This document shows, piece by piece, positions 16,055 to 25,205 of a DNA stretch of 64,000 nucleotides. The notes under the pieces were generated by a model, which did no database searches, was not told the origin of the DNA, and was given only the letters and a program-made list of their open reading frames with translations. Location: NCBI GenBank assembly GCA_017399175.1, contig JAFQEE010000042.1, forward strand, positions 124,001 to 188,000, written 5' to 3'. Source of the DNA: Clostridia bacterium. GTDB lineage: Bacteria > Bacillota > Clostridia > Oscillospirales > Acutalibacteraceae. The number at the start of each line of letters is the position of its first letter. The stretch's first letter is position 1. The position numbers and the translations under genes are program-made.

Positions 16055-16206
16055 TGTATGCTACGGCTACGCCTTGCATTCATTTCGCTCGGTGACCCAA
16101 ATTCTAACGAATTTCGGTACCCACCTCACGACCTTTTGCTAAAAATGATTCACCGAATCATTTTCTTAACGCAAAAACCTTCCCAGGTTCGACCACCTGT
16201 ATAAAA
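16055..16206. other. Structured non-coding segment between the tRNA-Leu copies
   Basis: No reading frame of note. Several hairpins can be read: GAATG/CATTC, AAATTC/GAATTT, and AAAATGATTC/GAATCATTTT (around 16143-16165), the last nested inside TTTTGC/GCAAAA. At 16185-16200 CAGGTTCGACCACCTG resembles a tRNA T arm in the opposite orientation to the copy at 16030. The segment is thus bounded by inverted T-arm-like sequences. Its origin is unknown. Confidence 0.5.
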
Positions 16207-16241
16207 TAAAGGACCCCAACAAAATGTTGAAGTCCTTTATT
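16207..16241 (-). terminator. Terminator of tRNA-Leu
   Basis: On the minus strand AAAGGACTTCAACA pairs with TGTTGGGGTCCTTT around a TTT-type loop, followed by ATTTTAT. It lies directly after the tRNA CCA end. Confidence 0.75.
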
Positions 16242-16326
16242 TGGTGCGGGTAGCAGGGGTCGAACCTGTACACCTCTCGGCACAAGATCCTAAATCTTGC
16301 GTGTCTGCCAATTCCACCATACCCGC
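16242..16326 (-). tRNA. tRNA-Leu (anticodon TAG)
   Basis: Class II tRNA of 85 nt including CCA, on the minus strand. Acceptor GCGGGTA pairs with TACCCGC, discriminator A. Anticodon stem CAAGA/TCTTG, loop TTTAGGA, anticodon TAG (plus 16290-16292). There is a long variable arm and a GGTTCGACCCC T arm. It reads CUN, chiefly CUA. Confidence 0.95.
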
Positions 16327-16339
16327 AAATTTATTTACA

Positions 16340-16367
16340 ATTATACCAAATTAATTTTAAAAATCAA
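16340..16367 (-). promoter_or_regulatory. Promoter of tRNA-Leu
   Basis: Minus strand TTGATT (plus 16362-16367), 16-bp spacer, TATAAT (plus 16340-16345). Confidence 0.7.
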
Positions 16368-16396
16368 TAGACAAAACCTTCTTTTTGTTATAAAAT
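16368..16396 (+). promoter_or_regulatory. Promoter of the GH2 gene
   Basis: TAGACA (16368-16373), 17-bp spacer, TAAAAT (16391-16396). It is directly next to the divergent tRNA-Leu promoter. Confidence 0.6.
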
Positions 16397-16447
16397 ATAT
16401 TTATTACATTGCCGTATAAGGCTTTGTTGTATTTGGAGGTAAAAATT

Positions 16448-18196
16448 ATGGGATTTTTAAAAACTCGTTGGACAGATTCAATTGACAGAAATAATCCGTT
16501 ACCGGAGTATCCGCGTCCACAGATGGAGCGCGAAAACTGGATGTCAATGAATGGCGTTTATGACTATGCTATCGTTGATAAATCAGTTGAATGGGTTGAA
16601 AATTTCGACGGTGAAATCGTTGTTCCTTTTGCTGTTGAATGTATGCTTTCAGGTGTTGAAAAGCCATTAAAGCCTGACCAAAAACTCTGGTATAAAAAGA
16701 TATTCACAATTCCTGAAAATATGAAAGGGAAAAATATTATACTCAATTTTGCTGCTGTTGACTGGGAATGCAATGTTTATGTTAATAAAGAGCTTGCAGG
16801 CAGTCACAGAGGTGGTTATGCAACTTTCTCTATTGATATCACAAGATTACTTAAAGACGGTGAAAATGAGCTTGTAGTAAGTGTATATGACCCTACTGAA
16901 AACGGCTGGCAACAAAGAGGTAAACAGGTTAACGATACTCACGGTTTCTGGTATGTTGCGACATCAGGTATTTGGCAGAGTGTATGGCTTGAAGCTGTTA
17001 ATCCTTGTCATATTCTTAAACTCAAAATGACACCAGATATTGATAACAAATCACTTGCATTTAAAACATATGCAAATGAAGATAACTGTCAGGTTAAAGT
17101 TACTGTTTTTGACGGTGAAAATGTTGTTTCTGAAAACACAATTTCAATGGATGATGTGATTAAGTTTGACGATGTTAAACTCTGGTCACCTGAAAATCCA
17201 TTCCTTTATGACCTTAAAGTTGAACTTATCAAAGACGGTGATGTTGTAGATACAGTCAAGAGTTACATCGGTATGCGTAAGTTCTCAATAGGTAAAGATG
17301 AAAAAGGTTATCCAAGATTTTTACTTAACAACAAACCATACTTTCAAAAAGGTCTTCTTGACCAGGGATATTGGTCAGACGGCGGTATGACACCTCCAAG
17401 TGACGAGGCAATGATTTATGATATTGCTACTATGAAACGATTAGGTTTCAATATGCTTCGTAAACACATTAAGGTTGAACTTGACCGTTGGTATTATCAT
17501 TGTGACCGACTTGGTATGCTTGTATGGCAGGATATGGTAAGTGGTGGCGAATATATTGGTCAGTTCCTTGCAGGTGTTCTTCCACTTGTTGCAATTCATG
17601 TTAAGGATGATAAATATAAGGCATTTAAGCGTGGCGAAAAGTTATGGCGTGACGAGTTTGAACGCGAACTCAACGAAATGCTTAATCAGCTTTATAACCA
17701 TACTTGTATTTCTTGCTGGGTTCCATTTAACGAGGGCTGGGGACAGTTTGACTCTGTAAGAATTTCTAATGAAATCAAGAAGTTCGACCCATCTCGTGTA
17801 GTTGACCACGCAAGCGGTTGGCACGACCAGGGTGCTGGTGACTTTAACAGTATGCACAGATATATTGCACCAATTAATCCTCGCAGAAATGACGGTCGTA
17901 TGTTTGCTATTACTGAATACGGTGGTTATAGCCATATCGACAGAGGTCACACTTGGGATGAATCAAAGAGTTTTGGCTATATGATGTTCCCAACGAAGAA
18001 GAGTCTTTCTAAGGCATATAAAATCCTTCACGACACTCAGGTTATTCCACTTGTTAAGAAAGGTCTTTGTGCAACTGTTTATACTCAGGTTAGTGACGTT
18101 GAAAACGAAGTAAACGGTATTCTTACTTACGACCGTGAGCATATTAAAGTTGATGAAGATATTATTATTGAAATCAATAAGAAACTCACTTTATAA
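16448..18196 (+). CDS. Glycoside hydrolase family 2 protein, cytoplasmic
   Basis: Retaining exo-glycosidase of family GH2, 582 aa. A jelly-roll sugar-binding domain (about 45-185) contains VDWECNVYVNKELAGSHRGG; an immunoglobulin-like domain follows; then comes the TIM barrel. The catalytic acid/base is Glu429 in FNEGWGQ and the nucleophile Glu490 in ITEYGGY. It lacks a signal peptide and the extra domains of LacZ. The substrate class (beta-galactoside, glucuronide or mannoside) cannot be fixed. ATG at 16448 has GGAGG eight bases before; upstream in-frame starts have none. A WYL regulator follows 5 bp downstream and may control this gene. Confidence 0.85.
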   Translation: MGFLKTRWTDSIDRNNPLPEYPRPQMERENWMSMNGVYDYAIVDKSVEWVENFDGEIVVPFAVECMLSGVEKPLKPDQKLWYKKIFTIPENMKGKNIILNFAAVDWECNVYVNKELAGSHRGGYATFSIDITRLLKDGENELVVSVYDPTENGWQQRGKQVNDTHGFWYVATSGIWQSVWLEAVNPCHILKLKMTPDIDNKSLAFKTYANEDNCQVKVTVFDGENVVSENTISMDDVIKFDDVKLWSPENPFLYDLKVELIKDGDVVDTVKSYIGMRKFSIGKDEKGYPRFLLNNKPYFQKGLLDQGYWSDGGMTPPSDEAMIYDIATMKRLGFNMLRKHIKVELDRWYYHCDRLGMLVWQDMVSGGEYIGQFLAGVLPLVAIHVKDDKYKAFKRGEKLWRDEFERELNEMLNQLYNHTCISCWVPFNEGWGQFDSVRISNEIKKFDPSRVVDHASGWHDQGAGDFNSMHRYIAPINPRRNDGRMFAITEYGGYSHIDRGHTWDESKSFGYMMFPTKKSLSKAYKILHDTQVIPLVKKGLCATVYTQVSDVENEVNGILTYDREHIKVDEDIIIEINKKLTL

Positions 18197-18201
18197 TTAT
18201 T

Positions 18202-19203
18202 ATGAAAACTCCATCTAAACAAAAACTGAGATTACTTTACATTATTGATATTCTTTCTAAAAAGTCTGACGAAGAACATCCAATGTCCGCGACACAGATT
18301 ATGGATTATCTTCGCGAGGATTACGGTATAGATTGCGAAAGAAAAACTGTTTACGACTGTATTGAATGTTTAAATGAATATGGATATGAAATAATAAAAT
18401 CACAGTCACCACGCGGTTATTTTATGACACCGTATTATTTTGAACCCGCTGAATTGCGACTTTTGATAGATGCTGTTCAGTCTGCTGATTTTATTTCAGC
18501 AAAAAAAAGCAAATCTCTTGTTAAAAAGTTTTCATCTTTCGCAAGTGAATATCAATATAAAAGAATTGAAAAACAAGTTTATATCGATAACAGAAACAAA
18601 TGTGCAAACGAAAATTTGTTTATTTTGATTGATATTATCAGTTCTGCAATTCTTGCAAGAAAACAAATTGAAGTTTTTTACAGAAGACGAAAAATTGTTG
18701 ACGGTAAAACAGCACGATACGAAGAAAAGTCAATGACAATTAATCCTTATGCATTAATATGGGCTGATGACCATTATTATCTTGTTGGTAATTACAGCAA
18801 GTATGATAATCTTATTCATCTTCGTATTGACAGATTAAAGAGTGTTAAAGTGCTTGATACTTATTCTCGTCATTTTTCTGAAGTATCACCATATCAGACA
18901 TCTTTTGATATTGCCGATTACAGTAATAAGCATCTTTCAATGTTTTCGGGTGATATTAAACCTGTTGAAATGATTTGCAATAATACGATGATTGAGGATT
19001 TTGTTGACCAGTTTGGTGAAAAAGTTTCAATGAAGCCTTATGATGATGAAAATTTTATTGCAAAGGTTGATGTTGCCGTTACTGACGGTCTTGTAGCATG
19101 GATTATGCAGTATGGTAATAAGATAAAAGTTAAATCCCCAAAAGAGTTAAAAAATATGATTATAGACAAAACCAATTCTATTTTAGCACTCTATAATGGA
19201 TAA
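18202..19203 (+). CDS. WYL-domain transcriptional regulator
   Basis: 333 aa. An N-terminal winged helix (about 5-70: HPMSATQIMDYLREDYGID, ERKTVYDCIECLNEYGY) is followed by a WYL domain (about 140-215: QIEVFYRRRK, MTINPYALIWADDHYYLVG, HLRIDRL) and a WCX-type C-terminal extension. WYL regulators bind nucleic-acid or nucleotide-like ligands in known cases; many clostridial relatives sit beside sugar enzymes. The gene is 5 bp after the GH2 gene with no clear ribosome binding site, so it is probably translated by coupling. The ligand is unknown. Confidence 0.85.
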   Translation: MKTPSKQKLRLLYIIDILSKKSDEEHPMSATQIMDYLREDYGIDCERKTVYDCIECLNEYGYEIIKSQSPRGYFMTPYYFEPAELRLLIDAVQSADFISAKKSKSLVKKFSSFASEYQYKRIEKQVYIDNRNKCANENLFILIDIISSAILARKQIEVFYRRRKIVDGKTARYEEKSMTINPYALIWADDHYYLVGNYSKYDNLIHLRIDRLKSVKVLDTYSRHFSEVSPYQTSFDIADYSNKHLSMFSGDIKPVEMICNNTMIEDFVDQFGEKVSMKPYDDENFIAKVDVAVTDGLVAWIMQYGNKIKVKSPKELKNMIIDKTNSILALYNG

Positions 19204-19216
19204 AATGATAAACTTT

Positions 19217-19266
19217 TAACAAATGTTTTGATTACTCTTGAAAAATACAGACATTTGTTATAAAAT
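19217..19266 (+). promoter_or_regulatory. pgk promoter with flanking inverted repeat
   Basis: TTGAAA (19238-19243), 17-bp spacer, TAAAAT (19261-19266). The 10-bp arms TAACAAATGT (19217-19226) and ACATTTGTTA (19251-19260) are perfect inverted repeats 24 bp apart. One lies upstream of the -35 and one between the -35 and -10, as a repressor site might. Confidence 0.65.
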
Positions 19267-19315
19267 ATTTAGCGGTAATTTTTACAAATTATATCTTTGA
19301 AAGGATGTTATTTAA

Positions 19316-20509
19316 ATGAGCAGTGCATTAAACAAAAAGACTGTTGAAGATTTACAGGTAACAGGTAAAAAAGTACTTGTTCGTTGTGACTTCAACGTAA
19401 AAATGGAAAATGGCGTTATCACAAGCGATAAGAGAATTGTTGCATCATTACCAACAATCAAATACCTTATTGCTAACGGCGCAAAAGTTATTCTTTGTTC
19501 ACACCTTGGTCGTCCAAAGGGTGAAGTAGTTCCTGAATTTTCACTTGCACCTGTTGCTGCAAGACTTTCTGAACTTCTTGGTCAGGAAGTTAAAATGGCA
19601 AAGGATGTAGTTGGCGAAAGTGCACAGGCACTCGCTGCTGACCTTAAAGACGGCGAAGTTCTTCTTCTTGAAAATGTTCGTTACGAAAAAGGCGAAACAA
19701 AGAACGACCCTGAACTTAGCAAGAAATTTGCTGACCTTGCAGAACTCTATGTAAACGATGCGTTTGGTTCAGCTCACAGAGCTCACTCTTCAACTGCAGG
19801 TGTTGCAGAACACCTTCCTGCAGCTTGCGGTTACCTTATCCAGAAAGAAATCGAATTTATCGGCGGTGCTCTTGAAAATCCAAAGAGACCTCTTGTTGCT
19901 ATCCTTGGTGGTGCAAAAGTTTCTGATAAAATCGGTGTTATCACAAACCTTATCGATAAGTGCGATACTCTTATCATTGGTGGTGGTATGGCATACACAT
20001 TTATGAAGTCATTAGGCTACAATATCGGTACTTCTCTTCTTGAAGCAGATAAAGTTGAACTTGCTGCTGAAATGATGAAGAAAGCTGAAGAAAAGGGTGT
20101 TAAATTCCTTATTCCTATTGATAACAAGGTAGGTAAGGAATATGCAGCTGATACAGAAGCTATGATTGTTGATTCAGATAATATTCCTGACGGTTGGATG
20201 GGTCTTGATATCGGTCCTAAGACACAGGAAATTTTTGCTGACGCAGTTAAAGATGCAGGTACAGTAATCTGGAACGGTCCTATGGGTGTTTCTGAATGGG
20301 AAGCATTTGCATCAGGTACAGTTGCAGTTGCAACAGCTATTGCTGACAGCGATGCAATTTCTATCATCGGTGGTGGTGACTCTGCTGCTGCAATCCAGAA
20401 ACTTGGTTTTGCTGACAAGATGTCACACATTTCAACAGGTGGCGGTGCATCACTTGAATATCTTGAAGGTAAAGTTCTTCCTGGTATTGCTGCACTCAAC
20501 GAAAAATAA
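19316..20509 (+). CDS. pgk: Phosphoglycerate kinase
   Basis: Transfers phosphate from 1,3-bisphosphoglycerate to ADP, the first ATP-yielding step of glycolysis. 397 aa, full length. The signature [18 protein letters not shown] is near residue 17, HLGRPKGEV near 64, and the C-terminal nucleotide region contains [13 protein letters not shown] and [24 protein letters not shown] precedes the ATG. Codon use is strongly biased as expected for glycolysis. It leads the pgk-tpiA-gpmI operon; gap and eno are not in this window. Confidence 0.98.
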   Translation: MSSALNKKTVEDLQVTGKKVLVRCDFNVKMENGVITSDKRIVASLPTIKYLIANGAKVILCSHLGRPKGEVVPEFSLAPVAARLSELLGQEVKMAKDVVGESAQALAADLKDGEVLLLENVRYEKGETKNDPELSKKFADLAELYVNDAFGSAHRAHSSTAGVAEHLPAACGYLIQKEIEFIGGALENPKRPLVAILGGAKVSDKIGVITNLIDKCDTLIIGGGMAYTFMKSLGYNIGTSLLEADKVELAAEMMKKAEEKGVKFLIPIDNKVGKEYAADTEAMIVDSDNIPDGWMGLDIGPKTQEIFADAVKDAGTVIWNGPMGVSEWEAFASGTVAVATAIADSDAISIIGGGDSAAAIQKLGFADKMSHISTGGGASLEYLEGKVLPGIAALNEK

Positions 20510-20522
20510 TCATTAATATTTA

Positions 20523-20550
20523 TGGGAGGACTTTCCTAATGGTCCTCCCA
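20523..20550 (+). other. Hairpin between pgk and tpiA
   Basis: TGGGAGGAC (20523-20531) pairs with GTCCTCCCA (20542-20550). No T-run follows, so it is more likely an mRNA-stabilising or processing hairpin than a terminator. Confidence 0.5.
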
Positions 20551-20576
20551 AAATTTGCGATAAGGAGTAAATAAAA

Positions 20577-21344
20577 ATGAATAAAAATCTTCGTAAAGCA
20601 GTTATCGCTGGTAACTGGAAAATGAACAAAACACCTGCAGAAGCAAAGGCACTTATTGAAGAAATGAAGCCTCTTGTTGCTGGTGCTGATTGTGAAGTTG
20701 TACTTTGCGTACCATTTATCGATATTCCTGCTGCAATTGAAGCAGCTGCAGGCTCAAACATTAAAATCGGTGCTGAAAATGTTCACTTCAAATCATCAGG
20801 TGCATATACAGGTGAAATTTCTGCTGAAATGCTTAAGGAAGCAGGCATTGAATATGTTGTAGTTGGTCATAGTGAAAGAAGACAGTATTTTGGTGAAACT
20901 GACCAGACTGTTAACCTTCGTTCACTTGCTGCACTTAACGGTGGTCTTAAACCAATCATCTGTGTTGGTGAAACACTTGAACAGAGAACACTCGGTTACA
21001 CAGAAACTCTTCTTAAATACCAGACAAAGATGGCTCTTACAAATGTAACAAAAGAACAGCTTAAGAATGTTATCATTGCTTATGAACCTGTTTGGGCTAT
21101 TGGTACAGGTGTTACTGCTACTGCTGACCAGGCTGATGAAGGTAACGGTTATGTTCGTGAAGCAATCGCAGAAGTTTACGGTGGCGATGTTGCTGCTACA
21201 GTTACAATTCAGTATGGTGGTTCAATGAACGCAGCTAATGCTGATGAACTCGTTGCAAAGGCAAATGTTGATGGCGGTCTTATCGGCGGTGCATCACTTA
21301 AAGCAGCTGATTTTGCTAAAATCGTTGCTGCAGCTTCAAAATAA
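20577..21344 (+). CDS. tpiA: Triosephosphate isomerase
   Basis: Interconverts dihydroxyacetone phosphate and glyceraldehyde-3-phosphate. 255 aa TIM barrel, with VIAGNWKMNKT containing the catalytic Lys at the N-terminus, VVGHSERRQYFGE with the catalytic His near residue 98, AYEPVWAIGTG with the catalytic Glu near 170, and YGGSMNAANADEL plus GGLIGGASL as the phosphate grip. AAGGAG lies before the ATG. It is the second gene of the glycolytic operon. Confidence 0.98.
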   Translation: MNKNLRKAVIAGNWKMNKTPAEAKALIEEMKPLVAGADCEVVLCVPFIDIPAAIEAAAGSNIKIGAENVHFKSSGAYTGEISAEMLKEAGIEYVVVGHSERRQYFGETDQTVNLRSLAALNGGLKPIICVGETLEQRTLGYTETLLKYQTKMALTNVTKEQLKNVIIAYEPVWAIGTGVTATADQADEGNGYVREAIAEVYGGDVAATVTIQYGGSMNAANADELVAKANVDGGLIGGASLKAADFAKIVAAASK

Positions 21345-21362
21345 TTATATAAGGTGAAATTA

Positions 21363-22898
21363 ATGAAAAAACCTGTAGTTTTATGTATTATGGACGGTTT
21401 TGGTTATAATCCAAGTGATTACGGTAATGCAATCACAGCGGCAAAAACACCAAGACTTGACGAAATTTTTAAGAACAATCCAATGACATATATTGGTGCA
21501 TCAGGTATGGATGTTGGTCTTCCTGACGGTCAGATGGGTAACTCTGAAGTAGGACACACAAATATCGGTGCTGGTCGTGTTGTTTATCAGGAACTCACAA
21601 GAATCACAAAGTCAATTATGGACGGTGATTTCTTTGAAAATGATGTGTTTATGGGTGCTATTGAGAATTGTAAGAAGAACAATTCAGCACTTCATCTTAT
21701 CGGTCTTCTTTCAGACGGTGGTGTTCATAGCCATAACACACATTTATATGCTCTTATTGAGCTTGCAAAGAAAAACGGACTCCATAAAGTATTTGTTCAC
21801 GCTCTTCTTGACGGTCGTGACGTTCCACCAAGTTCAGGCGTTGATTTTATTAAGGAACTTGAGGATAAACTCGCTGAAATCGGTGTAGGTAAAATCGCAA
21901 CTGTTATGGGTAGATTTTATGCTATGGACCGTGACAATATGTGGGACAGAGTTGGTATGGCTTATAATGCAATGGTTAACCGTGAAGGTATTGCTACTGA
22001 TTCAGCACTTGAAGCTGTTAAAAAGTCATATGAAACTATCGACGAAGACGGTAAGTACCTTACTGACGAATTCGTTATGCCAACAGTTGTTGATGGTTCA
22101 GATGCAATTTCTTCTAACGATTCAGTTATCTTCTTCAACTTCCGTCCTGACAGAGCAAGAGAAATCACAAGAACTTTTGTTGACCCTGATTTCACAGGAT
22201 TCGAGAGAAAAGAATTCTTACCACTTTATTATGTTTGTATGACACAGTATGATGCTGAAATGCCAAATGTAAATGTTGCGTATAAGCCACAGACACTTAC
22301 AAACACAATGGGTGAATATCTTTCAAAACTCGGTAAAACACAGCTTCGTATTGCTGAAACACAGAAGTATGCTCACGTTACATTCTTCTATAACGGTGGC
22401 GAAGAAAAGGTATATCCGGGTGAGGACAGAGTTCTTATTGACTCTCCAAAAATTTCAACATTCGACTTAAAGCCTGAAATGAGTGCATACGAAGTTTGTG
22501 ATGCGGCTTGTGAACAGATTTTAAGCGGTAAATATGATGTTGTAATTCTTAACTATGCTAACTGTGATATGGTTGGTCATACAGGTATCTTTGATGCTGC
22601 TGTTAAGGCTGTTGAAGCAGTTGACGAATGCGTTGGAAAGCTTGTTGATGCAACTATGAAGATGGACGGCGTAATTCTTATTACTGCTGACCATGGTAAT
22701 GCAGATAAGATGTATGAAGACGATGGTTCACCATTTACAGCACATACAACAAATCCTGTACCGCTTGTAGTAGTTGGTAAGGAATGTGCTCTTAAGCAGG
22801 AGGGTGGCAAACTCTGCGACCTTTCACCAACAATGCTTGACATTATGGGACTCGATATTCCTGCTGAAATGAGTGGCGTGTCACTTATTGAAAAATAA
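21363..22898 (+). CDS. gpmI: 2,3-bisphosphoglycerate-independent phosphoglycerate mutase
   Basis: Converts 3-phosphoglycerate to 2-phosphoglycerate using two Mn ions. An alkaline-phosphatase-like domain with CIMDGFGYN and the phosphoserine motif GQMGNSEVGHTNIGAG (Ser near residue 61). An inserted phosphotransferase domain holds HALLDGRDVPPSS and MGRFYAMDRDNMWDR. The final metal ligands are in NYANCDMVGHTG, ITADHGNADKM and AHTTNPVP. The start is ATG at 21363: a GTG at 21354 lies inside the AAGGTGA ribosome binding site. Full length, 511 aa. Confidence 0.97.
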   Translation: MKKPVVLCIMDGFGYNPSDYGNAITAAKTPRLDEIFKNNPMTYIGASGMDVGLPDGQMGNSEVGHTNIGAGRVVYQELTRITKSIMDGDFFENDVFMGAIENCKKNNSALHLIGLLSDGGVHSHNTHLYALIELAKKNGLHKVFVHALLDGRDVPPSSGVDFIKELEDKLAEIGVGKIATVMGRFYAMDRDNMWDRVGMAYNAMVNREGIATDSALEAVKKSYETIDEDGKYLTDEFVMPTVVDGSDAISSNDSVIFFNFRPDRAREITRTFVDPDFTGFERKEFLPLYYVCMTQYDAEMPNVNVAYKPQTLTNTMGEYLSKLGKTQLRIAETQKYAHVTFFYNGGEEKVYPGEDRVLIDSPKISTFDLKPEMSAYEVCDAACEQILSGKYDVVILNYANCDMVGHTGIFDAAVKAVEAVDECVGKLVDATMKMDGVILITADHGNADKMYEDDGSPFTAHTTNPVPLVVVGKECALKQEGGKLCDLSPTMLDIMGLDIPAEMSGVSLIEK

Positions 22899-22913
22899 TT
22901 CAATACAAAATTT

Positions 22914-22949
22914 ATGGACTTCACTTTTATAGTGGAGTTCATTTTTTAT
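22914..22949 (+). terminator. Terminator of the glycolytic operon
   Basis: 11-bp stem 22914-22924 with 22932-22942 (some G-U), loop TTTTATA, then five or more T. Confidence 0.85.
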
Positions 22950-22980
22950 ATAAAAAAACAAATCTTGATATCTGGATGTT

Positions 22981-23122
22981 GCCTTCCCCTCGAGGGGAAG
23001 GTGTCACTGCAGGTGACAGATGAGGTGAAGAATCCGTTTAATTATGATTGTTAACGGTTGCTGATGCAACCTACACATCATCAGTCTGCTTCGCATACAG
23101 CTTCTTCCCAAGGAGAAACCTC
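22981..23122. repeat. Nested palindromic element, copy B (MITE-like)
   Basis: About 140 bp with inverted ends, each palindromic in itself. The left end has CCTTCCCCTCGAGGGGAAGG and GTCACTGCAGGTGAC followed by GATGAGGTG. The right end is a diverged inverse (CATCATCAGTCTGCTTCGC, then AGCTTCTTCCCAAGGAG). The layout (clamp palindrome, then tGTC...GAC, then a TGAGG-type end) is that of copy A at 13815. Apart from this, the gpmI terminator and the uvrB promoter, I see nothing in 22899-23247. Confidence 0.65.
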
Positions 23123-23190
23123 ACTGATAACACTCGAGTTTTCATTCCTATACTTTTATAAAAATTATAATAATATTTTCGAACTTTTTG

Positions 23191-23219
23191 TTGATTATAT
23201 TTTTATAATATTGTATAAT
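23191..23219 (+). promoter_or_regulatory. Promoter of uvrBA
   Basis: TTGATT (23191-23196), exact 17-bp spacer, TATAAT (23214-23219). Confidence 0.75.
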
Positions 23220-23223
23220 TAAT

Positions 23224-23235
23224 GAACAAATGTAC
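23224..23235 (+). promoter_or_regulatory. Candidate LexA (SOS) box of uvrBA
   Basis: GAACAAATGTAC matches the Gram-positive LexA core GAAC-N4-GTTC at seven of eight fixed positions and lies 4 bp after the -10 box. This position fits repression of a well-known SOS gene. Confidence 0.5.
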
Positions 23236-23247
23236 GCGAGGTATAAA

Positions 23248-25194
23248 ATGTTTAAATTAGTCAGTAATTATCAGCCGACAGGCGACCAGCCACAGGCAAT
23301 TGACAAGCTTGTTGATGGTATCGAAAAAGGTTATAAAGAACAAACTTTGCTGGGTGTAACAGGCTCCGGTAAGACATTTACTATGGCTAATATTATTGCT
23401 AAACTTAATCGTCCTACACTTGTTCTTGCACATAACAAAACTCTTGCAGGTCAGCTTTGTGCTGAATTTAAAGAGTTTTTCCCTGAAAATGCTGTTGAAT
23501 ACTTTGTTTCATACTATGACTACTATCAACCTGAAGCATATATTGCAACAACCGACACTTATATCGAAAAAGATTCTGCTATTAATGACGAAATTGATAA
23601 ATTACGACACTCTGCAACTTCTGCATTATCCGAAAGACGCGATGTTATCATTGTCGCAAGTGTTTCTTGCATTTATTCTTTAGGCGACCCTATTGATTAT
23701 AAAAGTATGGTTATTTCGTTGCGTACCGGTATGGAAAAAAATCGTGATGAATTTATCCAAAAGCTTGTTGAAATTCAATATGAACGAAATGATATTAACT
23801 TTATAAGAAATAAGTTCAGAGTAAGAGGGGATATTGTTGAAATTTTCCCTGTTTATTCAAATGATTCTGCTATCAGAGTTGAATTTTTCGGTGACGAAAT
23901 TGACAGAATCAGCGAAATCAATCCTCTTACAGGTGCTGTGAAAAACGTTGTATCTCATGTTGCAATTTACCCTGCATCTCATTATGTTGTATCACCTGAA
24001 AAAATGGAAGATGCACTTAAAAAAATCAACGATGAAATGGAATTACAAGTATCTGCCTTTGAAAAAGAAGGGAAACTTATTGAGGCACAAAGAATCCGTC
24101 AAAGAACAGAATACGATATGGAAATGCTTCGTGAAACCGGATTTTGTAAGGGTATTGAAAACTATTCTGCAATAATGTCAGGCAGAAAACCCGGTGAACC
24201 ACCGTTTACATTACTTGACTATTTTCCTGATGATTATGTGCTTTTCGTTGATGAATCTCATGTAACTTTACCGCAGGTTCACGGTATGTATGGCGGTGAT
24301 CGTTCACGAAAAGAAAGTCTTATTAACTTTGGTTTCCGTTTACCATCTGCATATGACAACAGACCATTGACATTTGATGAATTTTATGATAAAACTCATC
24401 AAAAAATCTTTGTAAGTGCAACTCCCGGACCGTTTGAAAATGATAAAAGCGTTCAGGTTGCTGAACAAGTTATTCGTCCTACAGGTCTTCTTGACCCTGA
24501 AATTTCAGTAAGAAGTACCGACGGTCAAATTGATGATTTGATTTCTGAAATTAATATAAGAGTTGAAAAGAAAGAGCGTGTACTCGTTACAACTCTTACT
24601 AAAAAAATGGCAGAAAATCTTACTGATTATTTATCACAGCACGGAATCAAAGTCAAATATATGCACTATGATATTGACACTATGGAACGAATGGAACTTA
24701 TCCGTGACCTTCGTTTGGGTGAATTTGATGTTCTTGTCGGCATTAATCTTCTTCGTGAGGGACTTGATATTCCCGAAGTATCATTAACTGCAATTCTTGA
24801 TGCAGACAAAGAAGGATTTTTGCGTTCAGAAACATCTCTTATTCAGATTATCGGTCGAGCTGCACGAAATTCTAACGGACATGTTATTATGTATGCTGAT
24901 ACAGTTACAAATTCAATGGAAAAAGCAATTAGTGAAACATATCGAAGACGAGAAAAGCAGATTGAATATAATGAACAACACGGTATTATTCCACAGACAA
25001 TTATCAAAGATGTCAGGGATGTTATCGAAATTTCAAGTCGTGATAAATCAGGAAAACGAAAGCTCAGTAAGGATGAAAAACAAAGACTTATTGTTCGTCT
25101 TACGGCTGAAATGAAAGAAGCTGCAAAAATACTTGATTTCGAATATGCAGCATTTTTGCGGGATAAAATTGAAAAATTAAAATCTGAAAAATAA
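23248..25194 (+). CDS. uvrB: Excinuclease ABC subunit B
   Basis: DNA-damage recognition and strand-opening ATPase of nucleotide excision repair. 648 aa, full length. The N-terminus reads [17 protein letters not shown], the Walker A motif is [10 protein letters not shown] (near residue 40), the beta-hairpin [12 protein letters not shown] locks damaged DNA, and the helicase motifs end with QIIGRAARN. The C-terminal UVR motif ([19 protein letters not shown]) binds UvrC. ATG at 23248 has GAGGT upstream. Co-transcribed with uvrA 11 bp downstream; uvrC is not present. Confidence 0.98.
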   Translation: MFKLVSNYQPTGDQPQAIDKLVDGIEKGYKEQTLLGVTGSGKTFTMANIIAKLNRPTLVLAHNKTLAGQLCAEFKEFFPENAVEYFVSYYDYYQPEAYIATTDTYIEKDSAINDEIDKLRHSATSALSERRDVIIVASVSCIYSLGDPIDYKSMVISLRTGMEKNRDEFIQKLVEIQYERNDINFIRNKFRVRGDIVEIFPVYSNDSAIRVEFFGDEIDRISEINPLTGAVKNVVSHVAIYPASHYVVSPEKMEDALKKINDEMELQVSAFEKEGKLIEAQRIRQRTEYDMEMLRETGFCKGIENYSAIMSGRKPGEPPFTLLDYFPDDYVLFVDESHVTLPQVHGMYGGDRSRKESLINFGFRLPSAYDNRPLTFDEFYDKTHQKIFVSATPGPFENDKSVQVAEQVIRPTGLLDPEISVRSTDGQIDDLISEINIRVEKKERVLVTTLTKKMAENLTDYLSQHGIKVKYMHYDIDTMERMELIRDLRLGEFDVLVGINLLREGLDIPEVSLTAILDADKEGFLRSETSLIQIIGRAARNSNGHVIMYADTVTNSMEKAISETYRRREKQIEYNEQHGIIPQTIIKDVRDVIEISSRDKSGKRKLSKDEKQRLIVRLTAEMKEAAKILDFEYAAFLRDKIEKLKSEK

Positions 25195-25205
25195 TAGGTG
25201 AAAAA

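Noticed and set aside
16030..16100. A second tRNA-Leu gene
   Set aside because: Only the 3' 25 bases match; no anticodon stem, D arm or 5' acceptor strand follows.
23181..23194. CGAAC and GTTG arms separated by five T upstream of uvrB, resembling a LexA box
   Set aside because: The gap is five bases instead of four and the right arm lacks the final C; the site at 23224 is a better match.
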